A stretch of 64,000 nt of DNA from the NCBI GenBank assembly GCA_902562425.1, contig CACETF010000010.1, positions 1 through 64,000 of the forward strand, given 5' to 3'. How positions within the stretch are numbered: position 1 is the stretch's first letter; the number at the start of each line of letters is the position of its first letter. This document shows, piece after piece, positions 27,787-36,424 of the stretch. Source of the stretch: Porticoccaceae bacterium (lineage in GTDB: Bacteria; Pseudomonadota; Gammaproteobacteria; Pseudomonadales; Porticoccaceae). The translations under genes and the position numbers were made by a program. The notes under the pieces are model-generated. The model was not told the DNA's origin. It was given only the letters and a program-made list of their open reading frames with translations, and did not search any database.

Positions 27787-30700
27787 ACAAAAGATTTATA
27801 CAATCTGAAAGGCAACAGAAATTACGACGCTCATTGCTACTTTTTTTTTCGCTTCTTTTGTCTTGGTCAAAACTACAAGCCACTAATTTATACTCTTTGG
27901 ACATTGATATTAGGGGTATAAACGCCTCTTTGTACGATAGTAATGGGGTGCTATGGATTGCCACGGAGCGGGGGCTGACAGCAAAAGCAGATAGTTTAAC
28001 TTATAAATTTGAATCAAAAATTACTGATCAAAATTCTCCAATAGACTCAAACATAACAGGTCTTTCTCTTGGTCTAAATGGAGATGTCATAGCACTTTCA
28101 GAGTCAGGCTTGAGTATTTTTCAAGAAAAACAATTTAATTTCAAACAGATACACTTAGATTCAGAGCCTGTCACAATAATTGTAGACACCGTTGATCAAA
28201 CGTACTGGGTGCCAACCCAGAGATCAGGGATATATATACTTGATAAACATGGCGGTATCGTGAGACAACTCAAACCAGATCCACTAAATCCCTTGACACT
28301 GTCATCATTGAGATTTTACGGAGCACAAAAAAATGATTTTGACTTTGATGATAAGCAGTTTGTTTATATCGCCACCGATAATGGTTTAAATATTTATAAT
28401 CGTGAAAACAGAACCATTCAGCGGCTTCTTGACAGAACTGACCGAGGGGCTTTGTTATCAAACAATATTAAATCCATGTACAGGATTGATGAGCAAACAC
28501 TCTTAATCGCGACTGATAGAGGAGTCAACATTTTCGACACCAACAAACAAATCTTTTCAAAAAAATACTTTCTTGCAGAAAGTAGTATTGAATCACTTTC
28601 AAAAGTAAAAGGTAATTTTTTTTTCGCAATCATCGACGGACAATCTCAATTTTTGATTATTGATCCTTCCGCTAAACAAGTCATACCAATGGTTGATAAG
28701 AGACTTGACCAGTTAGCCAGCACGGCCTCAGAACTAACTTTTATTGTCAATGGATTAAAGTCTCTGGTCAAAAGTGGTCATGATCTCTTCGAAATTGACG
28801 AAGATATAAACGTTTCTAAAGTTGTATCAAGTCCAGACGTGATAATCGATGTCATCGAAATGGAATCTGGCTATCTACTGTCAACTAAGGATAATCTCTA
28901 CCATGTGCGCACCGAGGAACAGTCAGTTCGGCAAGAATTTGAAAAAGATATCTTATACTTTAGGGCAGTGAAGGGTTTACACACTGTGGCAATTTATGAG
29001 GACAAGATTGACATTGTAAAAAGCTCGCTTTCGACAAAGACCTCAGTAAATGTATCAAATGCCATTAGCCTCGACTCAAATGCTTTAATTGTGTCTTCCG
29101 ACACTCTTATTACAATTATCAATAATGGTTTATTAAGCATATTTTCGATCAACGAGAATATTTTTTTACTCAAAGAAATTGATATTTTCGATTCAAAAGT
29201 TACCTACATAGACAATCTCAAATCAATTGATAATTCGATTTATGCATCAACTGGAAATGGTATTCTTAAATTCACATACCCAGATGCAGTTACACCAAAT
29301 TTTAAAGATCAAATTATCGATAGTAGAGAATACTTCGAGTATAACTCTCTGTTAAACAATAAAATTCCACGAGTTTTTTTTGATATTGCTAAAGTTGGCG
29401 ACAGATACTGGATTTCAAGCCCAGATTTGGGTCTAACCGTGCACAATCCCAATTTGAATGAGCTTGTTTACGATTTTTCATACAAAGCAGGAGATCGGAG
29501 CACCTTGGCATCTGGCTCTCCCAGGAGGATCCTAATTTCGTCTTCCAACTCAACGGAAAGAATTTTTATTGGTTCTCGAGGTCAGGGACTTTTTTCTTAT
29601 TCATTAAAGGAGGAGTCTTTCATCCAATATGACACCGATGATGGCCTTCTTTCAAACAATATCTTAGATTTAATGATGGATTCAAATGAAACACTTTGGA
29701 TTCAGAGTAGTGACGGACTAAATACACTCACAGGACAAACGATAAAAACAATACTAACCCCATCGGACGGCCTCAACATCACGATTCCACATAAGAGCTT
29801 TATTCACCAGTTTAAAGACCGAATTTTTCTGACTGGTCGCGATGTATCCCAAAGTTTTGACCCAGATCAAATTACCAAAAAAAACGCTCAATCGCGTATT
29901 CATATCACTAGAATTCAAGGACTTGATGGTGCAAATAATAGCGTAAACTATGCCATTCCCAGTGATGGAAAACTTAATCTGAACCACAAGACTACTTCTT
30001 TAATGCTTGACGCATTTGTTGATAGATCACACAAGTCAAATCTGGTGCGTTTCTTTTATACTTTTGCCAATTCAGATGAAACAATACCCAATGGTCGCGC
30101 CAATACTATCCAAATATCTGAGATTCCCTACTACCAATCAAGTTTGAGCATATTCGGTATCGACGAAAATGGACAAAAAACTTCCAACACCATTGATATA
30201 AAACTCAATCGCCAACCTCCAGAGTGGATGCGTTATGAGATGATATTTTTTTACATGGTACTAATTTTGGGTGCTTTAGTTATTATGGTTAAGCGCCGGG
30301 AGGATTATCAGTTGAAGGCAGCAGAATCGAGGCGACATGAGGCAGAACTTGACGAGGCAAGAAGGCTGCAGAAAAGCCTTCTTCCAAAGGAAATACCCTC
30401 TAATCAGGAGCTGGATATTAGCACTTTTTTGCGTCCCGCCACCGAAGTTGGCGGAGATTATTATGATTTTTATGAAACGAAAGATGGGCTATATGCTGTC
30501 TGTGGAGACGCCACTGGACATGGTGTAATCTCGGGAATAATGGTGTCTGTAACTAAGGCCGGATTGCTCGGAATAACTTTCACTAGCCCTAGTGAAATAC
30601 TTAGAAAACTTAACAAGATCGTTAAGGAGGTAAATTTCGGGCGCGTCAGAATGAGCTTGACAATTACTAAGATAACGTCCGAAAAACTAACCGTAAGTTC

Positions 30701-31049
30701 CGCGGCCATGCCACCGTTATATCTCTTCAGATCAGACACTGGAAAAGTGGAGGAAATGCTAGTCCCAAACTTACCACTAGGGGGGTTAGAGAGTGAAAAT
30801 TATGAGAGTTTTGACGCAGCCTTTAATAAGGGTGACGTGCTCGTAATGGTATCAGACGGATTAGCGGAATTGCCGAACAAGAAGGGAGAACTTTTAGAGT
30901 ACGAAAGAATTAATTTCTGTATCCTTGAAAATGCAAAAAAAAGAGCGGAGCAAATCAAGAACGCCCTTGTGGAGCTTGCAGATCAGTGGTCACATGGGTT
31001 ATCCAACCCAGATGACATTACAGTGCTGGTGATTAAGAAAAGTGCATAA
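27780..31049 (+). CDS. Propeller-sensor SpoIIE-type (PP2C) phosphatase, transmembrane
   Basis: This 1089-residue protein begins with a signal/anchor (about residues 18-34), then a long periplasmic region of repeated short beta units (LYDSNGVLWIATERGL type) typical of two-component-regulator propellers. A membrane segment near residues 818-840 follows, then a coiled linker (EARRLQKSLLPKEIP) and a SpoIIE phosphatase domain to the end. Metal-binding aspartates are all visible: VGGDYYDFYE, CGDATGHG, VSDGLAELP and NPDDITVLV. In partner switching, such phosphatases dephosphorylate an RsbV-type STAS protein; one is encoded across the convergent boundary. The start is GTG. The propeller's signal is unknown. 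Confidence 0.9.
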   Translation: MVNKRFIQSERQQKLRRSLLLFFSLLLSWSKLQATNLYSLDIDIRGINASLYDSNGVLWIATERGLTAKADSLTYKFESKITDQNSPIDSNITGLSLGLNGDVIALSESGLSIFQEKQFNFKQIHLDSEPVTIIVDTVDQTYWVPTQRSGIYILDKHGGIVRQLKPDPLNPLTLSSLRFYGAQKNDFDFDDKQFVYIATDNGLNIYNRENRTIQRLLDRTDRGALLSNNIKSMYRIDEQTLLIATDRGVNIFDTNKQIFSKKYFLAESSIESLSKVKGNFFFAIIDGQSQFLIIDPSAKQVIPMVDKRLDQLASTASELTFIVNGLKSLVKSGHDLFEIDEDINVSKVVSSPDVIIDVIEMESGYLLSTKDNLYHVRTEEQSVRQEFEKDILYFRAVKGLHTVAIYEDKIDIVKSSLSTKTSVNVSNAISLDSNALIVSSDTLITIINNGLLSIFSINENIFLLKEIDIFDSKVTYIDNLKSIDNSIYASTGNGILKFTYPDAVTPNFKDQIIDSREYFEYNSLLNNKIPRVFFDIAKVGDRYWISSPDLGLTVHNPNLNELVYDFSYKAGDRSTLASGSPRRILISSSNSTERIFIGSRGQGLFSYSLKEESFIQYDTDDGLLSNNILDLMMDSNETLWIQSSDGLNTLTGQTIKTILTPSDGLNITIPHKSFIHQFKDRIFLTGRDVSQSFDPDQITKKNAQSRIHITRIQGLDGANNSVNYAIPSDGKLNLNHKTTSLMLDAFVDRSHKSNLVRFFYTFANSDETIPNGRANTIQISEIPYYQSSLSIFGIDENGQKTSNTIDIKLNRQPPEWMRYEMIFFYMVLILGALVIMVKRREDYQLKAAESRRHEAELDEARRLQKSLLPKEIPSNQELDISTFLRPATEVGGDYYDFYETKDGLYAVCGDATGHGVISGIMVSVTKAGLLGITFTSPSEILRKLNKIVKEVNFGRVRMSLTITKITSEKLTVSSAAMPPLYLFRSDTGKVEEMLVPNLPLGGLESENYESFDAAFNKGDVLVMVSDGLAELPNKKGELLEYERINFCILENAKKRAEQIKNALVELADQWSHGLSNPDDITVLVIKKSA

Positions 31050-31071
31050 ACCAGAGTAACAGAGTAAACAC

Positions 31072-33000
31072 TCATATCGAGGACGTCCAAACTTCAACCT
31101 CCTTCTTTTTACCCTTTACCCTGAGAGGGCTTCGAGCTTTAAATTGAGACTGCAGACGTGTTCCCTCAAAGACAGCTTTTGAAATCAATAATTCTCCTGG
31201 GGATGCATTAGAGCAAAGACGCGAGGCTAAATTTACTTCATCTCCAATCACTGTAAAGTTCATCTGCCGCTTTGAGCCGATATTTCCACATACCACCGCT
31301 CCATAGTTTATGCCGATGCCAACCTCCAGTCTAGGATAACCCTCAGAACCAAATCTCTTATTGAATTCCTCTAGGGCATCAAACATCCCTAGAGCGGTTT
31401 TTATCGAATTATCTATATCATCTTCAGAGGGCTTTGGTACTCCATATAAAACCATCAATTCATCACCGATAATCTTATCCAAAGTTCCACCATGACGAAA
31501 AACAATTTCGATCATTGACTCGAAATAATGGTTTAACAGATGTACCACTTCATGAGGCGCCATGTGCTCAGACATTGCCGTGAATCCGCGAATGTCACAG
31601 AATAGGACGCACACTTTTTGCTGGGCTCCCCCAAGTTCTAAAGATGTGTCGTTCTTTAAGACCTCGTCTACAATATTTTCTGAGACATATTTCTTAAAGG
31701 TAGATTTAATCTTATTCAAATCCGATAAATCCTCTATTGAAAAAACGAAACCGTCAAGCTCGCTGGATTCATCAATGACTGGGGTTATAGTCAAATTAAC
31801 TTTATGTGACCGACCGAGAGCGTCCGAGATTGAAATATCCTCCAAGTAATGTTTCTGAGGATCTTTCTCTACCTGAGCGCATATCTCTATCAGGTTTGAA
31901 TTATTTTCGAAAACCACGGCAAGGTGCTGGTCTTTTATCGCAGATTGGTTAAATCCAAAAAGTCGCTCTGTCGACTGATTCACATATTCAATCTCTCCAA
32001 ACTTATTTATTTTGATGATGCTAGTAGTGACAGAGGACATTATGCTTTCCACTAGCTTGGTCGTGTTATTGAGAGAAGAAATTAGGTTAAAGTTATTGTG
32101 CACAAGGCTAATCTTTCCACTTAAACTCTCACATAGTCGAAGATCTCGTGTATTGAAATTCACGTGTCCAGACCGGCTTTCCTTATCCAAAAGAATTACG
32201 CAACCTACCAGACCATAATGATCATTTAATGGACATATCAAAGCATTCTTAACGATTGGTGGTATAAAAGGTACTTTATCAAAATCTGTTAAGATCATAC
32301 CAACTCTATTTTCCCGTAGCTGTTTAAGAGTTCCTCTGTTGTCAGTAATTACCCGCGCTGACACGTCTTTATCATCAATATTGAAACTAGACACCAAAGA
32401 AAATACTCCTGCACCACTATCTTTCAATAAAATCATACCTTTAGACGCGTTAAGAACTGAAGTAATGGAAAATAATACCTTATCATAGACTTCTCTATTG
32501 AGTTCGCTTGCCTGGTTCAGTGTTCCTAATATATCGATGAGTGATTCGACTTCTAATAATTTATACTTGAAGTCAATTTCCTTCCGCTTCAGCTTAAACT
32601 CATAGCGGGACTTAATAAGAAGGCACTGGATATGTGAGACAAAGTTCCTCAGCTGGAGGGGTGTATCAGAACCCGAGTCAATGACCAAAGCACCAATTAA
32701 CAGGCTGTCTACAAAAATCGAATATATCTTGTATGAAACTATTCTTGGGGAAGGCTCAATTAGAGTAAAGATCTTATTCTCTTTGCCGACATTGCAGTGG
32801 TTAACATTACAACAATGATCCAACGTTGACGTATCACCCGATATAAAAGTGTCGCCACCCAACTGCTTGACACAGGTCCTCATCCTGACAAAGATAAGAG
32901 CGACAAACTTTAAATCTAACGAGCGCTTTAAATGCTGTAGCTTGTTTTCCAGGCCTATTATATGCTCAATACTTTCCGTCTCAATAGTTTTTGAAACCAT
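31072..33000 (-). CDS. GAF/PAS-containing class III adenylate cyclase
   Basis: A 642-residue predicted cytoplasmic enzyme. A GAF domain (about residues 150-305) and PAS domain (about 315-430) precede a class III cyclase domain (about 455-640). The metal-binding aspartates lie in LFCDIRGFTAM and IIGDELMVLYG, the Lys of LDKIIGDE and the Thr-Asp of FTVIGDEVNLASRL suggest ATP as substrate, and the transition-state Asn and Arg are in NLASRL. All catalytic residues seem intact. The N-terminal part has a cysteine/histidine cluster (HCCNVNHC, near residue 67). It starts 7 bp after the STAS gene, so its activity may be set by that partner. Confidence 0.88.
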   Translation of the reverse strand: MVSKTIETESIEHIIGLENKLQHLKRSLDLKFVALIFVRMRTCVKQLGGDTFISGDTSTLDHCCNVNHCNVGKENKIFTLIEPSPRIVSYKIYSIFVDSLLIGALVIDSGSDTPLQLRNFVSHIQCLLIKSRYEFKLKRKEIDFKYKLLEVESLIDILGTLNQASELNREVYDKVLFSITSVLNASKGMILLKDSGAGVFSLVSSFNIDDKDVSARVITDNRGTLKQLRENRVGMILTDFDKVPFIPPIVKNALICPLNDHYGLVGCVILLDKESRSGHVNFNTRDLRLCESLSGKISLVHNNFNLISSLNNTTKLVESIMSSVTTSIIKINKFGEIEYVNQSTERLFGFNQSAIKDQHLAVVFENNSNLIEICAQVEKDPQKHYLEDISISDALGRSHKVNLTITPVIDESSELDGFVFSIEDLSDLNKIKSTFKKYVSENIVDEVLKNDTSLELGGAQQKVCVLFCDIRGFTAMSEHMAPHEVVHLLNHYFESMIEIVFRHGGTLDKIIGDELMVLYGVPKPSEDDIDNSIKTALGMFDALEEFNKRFGSEGYPRLEVGIGINYGAVVCGNIGSKRQMNFTVIGDEVNLASRLCSNASPGELLISKAVFEGTRLQSQFKARSPLRVKGKKKEVEVWTSSI

Positions 33001-33007
33001 ACGGCAA

Positions 33008-33355
33008 CTAAGCCATCGCGCTTAATGCGGCTTCTTGTGATTCATAAGTGGAGCAGTATTTTGTCAAACCCATAATGGTAAATGTTTTTTCGACAATTGG
33101 TGCGAGTGAGCAGAACGCCAGTGCTCCATCTTTGTCTTGCAACTCTTCGATCAGTTCGATCATTATCGACGCACCTATGCTGTTGACAATATTGGAATCT
33201 TTTAGATTAATTAAAAACTTGATGAATCCCTCACCGATATGCTCCTTCGCGATAACAAGGATTGATTCACCCAAATCCTTGTTTAGGTAACCCTCAGTGG
33301 AAATTACCACCACATCGATTTTCTTTTCAACGTTTGTAATGCTATTCATTTTCAT
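33008..33355 (-). CDS. STAS-domain anti-anti-sigma (RsbV-like) protein
   Basis: A 115-residue single STAS domain. The region NIVNSIGASIMIELIEEL aligns with the phosphorylation loop of RsbV/SpoIIAA, with Ser59 as the likely phosphoacceptor. Its start overlaps the kinase gene by 14 bp. The kinase would phosphorylate it and the SpoIIE protein at 27780 would remove the phosphate. The downstream cyclase is a plausible target instead of a sigma factor. Confidence 0.85.
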   Translation of the reverse strand: MKMNSITNVEKKIDVVVISTEGYLNKDLGESILVIAKEHIGEGFIKFLINLKDSNIVNSIGASIMIELIEELQDKDGALAFCSLAPIVEKTFTIMGLTKYCSTYESQEAALSAMA

Positions 33356-33779
33356 CTCGTTTCTTTACCATAGTCACGGTAGTTCCGGTGTGATCAGACT
33401 CAAAACTAACAGAATCCATAAGCTCCTTTATTAACATAATTCCCCAACCGCGTTTACGCTCGTCAGATGCGAGCTTCTGTTCGATAGAGGGAGTCTCAAC
33501 ATTATCACTGTCGAATCCAGCACCCCTGTCAATCACCTTTATAGTTAGATTGTCATCACATATAATGAAGTGTATATAAATCTCATCCTCAGCGCTTGAG
33601 TGCTCAAAAGCATTGATGCATGCCTCGATCAGAGCCAGAGTAATCTCTCCACTCTTCTCTTCACTCAACTGCATATGACGTGAAACAACATCGGCAGTCT
33701 GCGTCGCCACTAATTCCATATTTTCTATAATCGGAAGTTTTAACTCGATCGTGGGATTTTTTAAATTATTATCGCCCAT
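33342..33779 (-). CDS. RsbW-like anti-sigma-factor serine kinase (GHKL ATPase)
   Basis: A small GHKL ATPase with N-box EACINAFEHS, G1 box DRGAGFD and G2 segment KRGWGIMLIKEL. This combination without a dimerisation domain is the RsbW/SpoIIAB kind, which binds and phosphorylates STAS partners. A TTG at 33794 is a further upstream start; I prefer the ATG at 33779, giving 145 residues. The stop overlaps the STAS gene. Confidence 0.87.
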   Translation of the reverse strand: MGDNNLKNPTIELKLPIIENMELVATQTADVVSRHMQLSEEKSGEITLALIEACINAFEHSSAEDEIYIHFIICDDNLTIKVIDRGAGFDSDNVETPSIEQKLASDERKRGWGIMLIKELMDSVSFESDHTGTTVTMVKKRDENE

Positions 33780-33843
33780 ATAATTATTGCTCAAATTTAT
33801 TCGCTTTTAAAATTTTCAATAGACTATAAATTAAAGAGCCTAC

Positions 33844-33859
33844 GGTAGGCAAGCCTACC
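33844..33859. promoter_or_regulatory. Palindrome GGTAGGCAAGCCTACC, operator or terminator
   Basis: Seven-base perfect arms around AA, in the 200-bp gap between the SapC stop and the RsbW-like start. Read on the minus strand, it can fold into a 6-bp stem with a CTTG loop but lacks a following T-run. It may end the SapC transcript or bind a regulator of the kinase operon. Confidence 0.3.
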
Positions 33860-33979
33860 TTGAGCATGCTTTCTTTGTCTCGTGATAGAGGGCTGTCGGT
33901 TTAGAGAGTTATACAGTGCTTAGATTGCAGAATGAAAGTCAAGAGGAGAAAACAAGATCTCAAGCAATTTTTTATCAGA

Positions 33980-34705
33980 CTAACGGGTGACTTCAGCAAA
34001 ATTTCTATTGAGCTTATCTTTCAAGAAAACAAGTGATTTCATTTTTTCTAAGGAGTGCAACACCATGAAAGCGCCCTCTAGGATACCTAAACGATGTAAC
34101 CCAGCTAAGTCTTCATGAGATAAAGACGTTAATTTCTCATGATCGATATTATATAGGCCCTGCAAGTTACGAGACTTAGTGTCCTCAAAAGTTAAATCGA
34201 GGCTGACAGGTTTGACTAATCCATGATCAAGGAGTGTTTTTACAAAGGACTTCGTCTCACCCACTCCCGAGGTGATTCTTTCTAACATGGCGAGCATGTT
34301 ATCCATGAAGGGCATGTACTCACCATTGTCCGAAAAAAGACGTTGACCGGACTCGAAGTTGACCCATGGGTTACCCATATCAATGTATACGTCCAAACAG
34401 TCCTGGCTCAAATGAAAAGGTTTTCGAGCAATAGTGAGGGGAACATGTGTAGAACGCCAACTACCGTCCTGAGAGATGAATAAATTTTCATTTTCAGTGA
34501 ACCCAAGCAAAGCCGCTAACAAAAATTCTCCCGTCTCGGAATCTTTTATCAAAAACGTGGGGTAGTTGGCTGTTACAGAGAGTAGTTCGGAAATTAGCAC
34601 CGGCACCACGTGGGTAGCCGCCTCAGGCTGTTTTAAATAATCTACGTTAATATGTACATTTCTGTGCTCGGTCTTACTGAGTCGTTCAATTCCTCCAGAA
34701 TTCAC
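33980..34705 (-). CDS. SapC family protein
   Basis: The 241-residue protein matches the SapC family by its N-terminal pattern (VPVLISELLSVTANYPTFLIKD, then LFISQDGSWRSTHVPLTIARKPF). In marine and Caulobacter-like bacteria, SapC proteins are encoded beside tryptophan-halogenase-like proteins and TonB receptors, as here; despite the S-layer name the function is unclear. The start overlaps the halogenase-like gene by 4 bp. Confidence 0.82.
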   Translation of the reverse strand: MNSGGIERLSKTEHRNVHINVDYLKQPEAATHVVPVLISELLSVTANYPTFLIKDSETGEFLLAALLGFTENENLFISQDGSWRSTHVPLTIARKPFHLSQDCLDVYIDMGNPWVNFESGQRLFSDNGEYMPFMDNMLAMLERITSGVGETKSFVKTLLDHGLVKPVSLDLTFEDTKSRNLQGLYNIDHEKLTSLSHEDLAGLHRLGILEGAFMVLHSLEKMKSLVFLKDKLNRNFAEVTR

Positions 34706-36252
34706 AGCGCACTCATACCGTATCGATTAATCTTCTGCAATAGCTGCCGATTGTCTGGCAACAGTTCGACAGCCTTTGAAATCATGCGCTCGTTTTCTGC
34801 AACAGCCGCTCTGTAAGCCTCATCAGTGCATTCAACACTTCGGTTGCTTATCTCCGTTCGAAACCCCATCCCATAGAGCACATACTGATAACTGGCGGCT
34901 GGGAAAACTTCTTCCTTGTGCGAAAAATCCTGACGATATGGAGTATGCGACTTCCACAACTCGAGCAACTCTGCTAATGATTCTGGAATCGTGCTGGAGC
35001 AACGATTGTCAATCCAAAAATCTGTGTCGTCACGCTTTGATAGAACGTAGTGTAATTTAAGGAAATCGATAATTCGCTCCCAGTGATAGGTCATGGCTTT
35101 ATTAAACCGTCGAGCAATAATGGGCATAGTTTTCCGAGTCTCAGGAAGTTGGTCACGGACAAATTTTGCCGATATTTCTATTAACATTAATGCGGACGCC
35201 TCTAGAGGCTCCAAAAATCCTGCAGACAGGCCAATTGCTACGCAATTTTGCTTCCAAAATATCTCTCGATGACCTGATCGAATGGATATTTTCTTGACAC
35301 TAAGTTCTTTGAAGGAAGGCCCGATATAATCAGCCAAAGCCTCTTCAGCTTCTTCCTCGCTAGAATGATTACTCGAATAAACATACCCAATACCTCGGCG
35401 GCTTGTCAGCCCGATATCCCAAATCCATCCAGCCTTTTGGGCCGTCGAAACCGTGTATGGCAAGATAGGTTCCTCTTCAGACTCGTAGGGCTTCTGGGCT
35501 GCTAACGCCCTATCGATAAATAGCGAGTCATTTTTGTCAATGAACTCGACCCCGAGTGTTTTACCCAACAACAATGAGGCCATTCCCGTACAGTCCACAA
35601 AAAGGTCTGCACTGAGCTGTTGCCCGTCTGTCGTTTTTACGCACCGGATACCGCCATCCTCCGACTTTAATACCTCAGAGATCGTTGCTAACTTGTGCTC
35701 AACGTTAAGCTTCTCCGTACAGTGATCTGTTAAAAATTTTGTAAATTTACCCGCATTTAAGTGATAAGCGTAATTTGCGGCCGAGTTGTATTCAGGCATT
35801 GTGACTGTCTTTGGCGCAAGAGCTCGCTCACAAAGAGCTTCTTGAAAGCATACGCTCTCTGAAAAAGAACGATCGCCATTGCTCTTGAGCCAGAAAGGTG
35901 CGAGATTGATTTTTGTAAAATCCTGAGGCAACATCAAGGGATGGTAATAATAGTCTGTCTCGTCACCATTTACCCATTTCGCGAATTTAGCACCATGCTT
36001 AAAAGATGCATCACATTCTCGAAAAAAGTCAGTTTCCGAAATACCCATCTCCTTTAATGTACTTTTCATGGTAGGCCATGTTCCCTCCCCCACTCCAATA
36101 ATCTTTACGTCTGGAGACTCAACTAGAGTAATGCTCATAGTCTTCCCATAGCGGGCTGCCAAGATCCCAGCAGTCAACCAACCAGCTGACCCTCCTCCGA
36201 CTATTAGGATGGAGCTTATACTATCACCGAAGTTTGCTTCATTTGCCTTCAT
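34702..36252 (-). CDS. Tryptophan halogenase-family flavoprotein
   Basis: The FAD-binding ILIVGGGSAGWLTAGILAA is at about residues 15-33. ASFKHGAKF (Lys85) corresponds to the halogenase active-site lysine, and FLEPLEAS to the conserved glutamate segment. The usual WxWxIP motif reads WIWDIG, so Pro is Gly. The 516-residue length fits. Members in this SapC/TonB-receptor context have not been clearly tied to tryptophan; whether it halogenates anything is uncertain. It is the first gene of a two-gene unit with SapC, after a hairpin. Confidence 0.86.
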   Translation of the reverse strand: MKANEANFGDSISSILIVGGGSAGWLTAGILAARYGKTMSITLVESPDVKIIGVGEGTWPTMKSTLKEMGISETDFFRECDASFKHGAKFAKWVNGDETDYYYHPLMLPQDFTKINLAPFWLKSNGDRSFSESVCFQEALCERALAPKTVTMPEYNSAANYAYHLNAGKFTKFLTDHCTEKLNVEHKLATISEVLKSEDGGIRCVKTTDGQQLSADLFVDCTGMASLLLGKTLGVEFIDKNDSLFIDRALAAQKPYESEEEPILPYTVSTAQKAGWIWDIGLTSRRGIGYVYSSNHSSEEEAEEALADYIGPSFKELSVKKISIRSGHREIFWKQNCVAIGLSAGFLEPLEASALMLIEISAKFVRDQLPETRKTMPIIARRFNKAMTYHWERIIDFLKLHYVLSKRDDTDFWIDNRCSSTIPESLAELLELWKSHTPYRQDFSHKEEVFPAASYQYVLYGMGFRTEISNRSVECTDEAYRAAVAENERMISKAVELLPDNRQLLQKINRYGMSAL

Positions 36253-36369
36253 GCTTCTATTCTACCCCCCACAAATCATGTAACTAAAATATTGCCGAAT
36301 AAGCCTTCCATTATATTATACGCCAAACAACGCACTACACTTACCTCACTAACTCACCTTGGAACGCGA

Positions 36370-36400
36370 AGGGGTCGCTGACCGATAGCCAGCGACCCCT
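36370..36400 (-). terminator. Strong hairpin downstream of the TonB receptor gene
   Basis: An 11-bp perfect stem (AGGGGTCGCTG with CAGCGACCCCT) closes a 9-base loop, 25 bp after the receptor stop at 36425. No T-run follows, so it may act as a Rho-independent-like barrier, an mRNA 3'-end stabiliser or an attenuator before the halogenase-like gene. Confidence 0.55.
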
Positions 36401-36424
36401 GTCTATTTGCTACTATTTTAAGGT

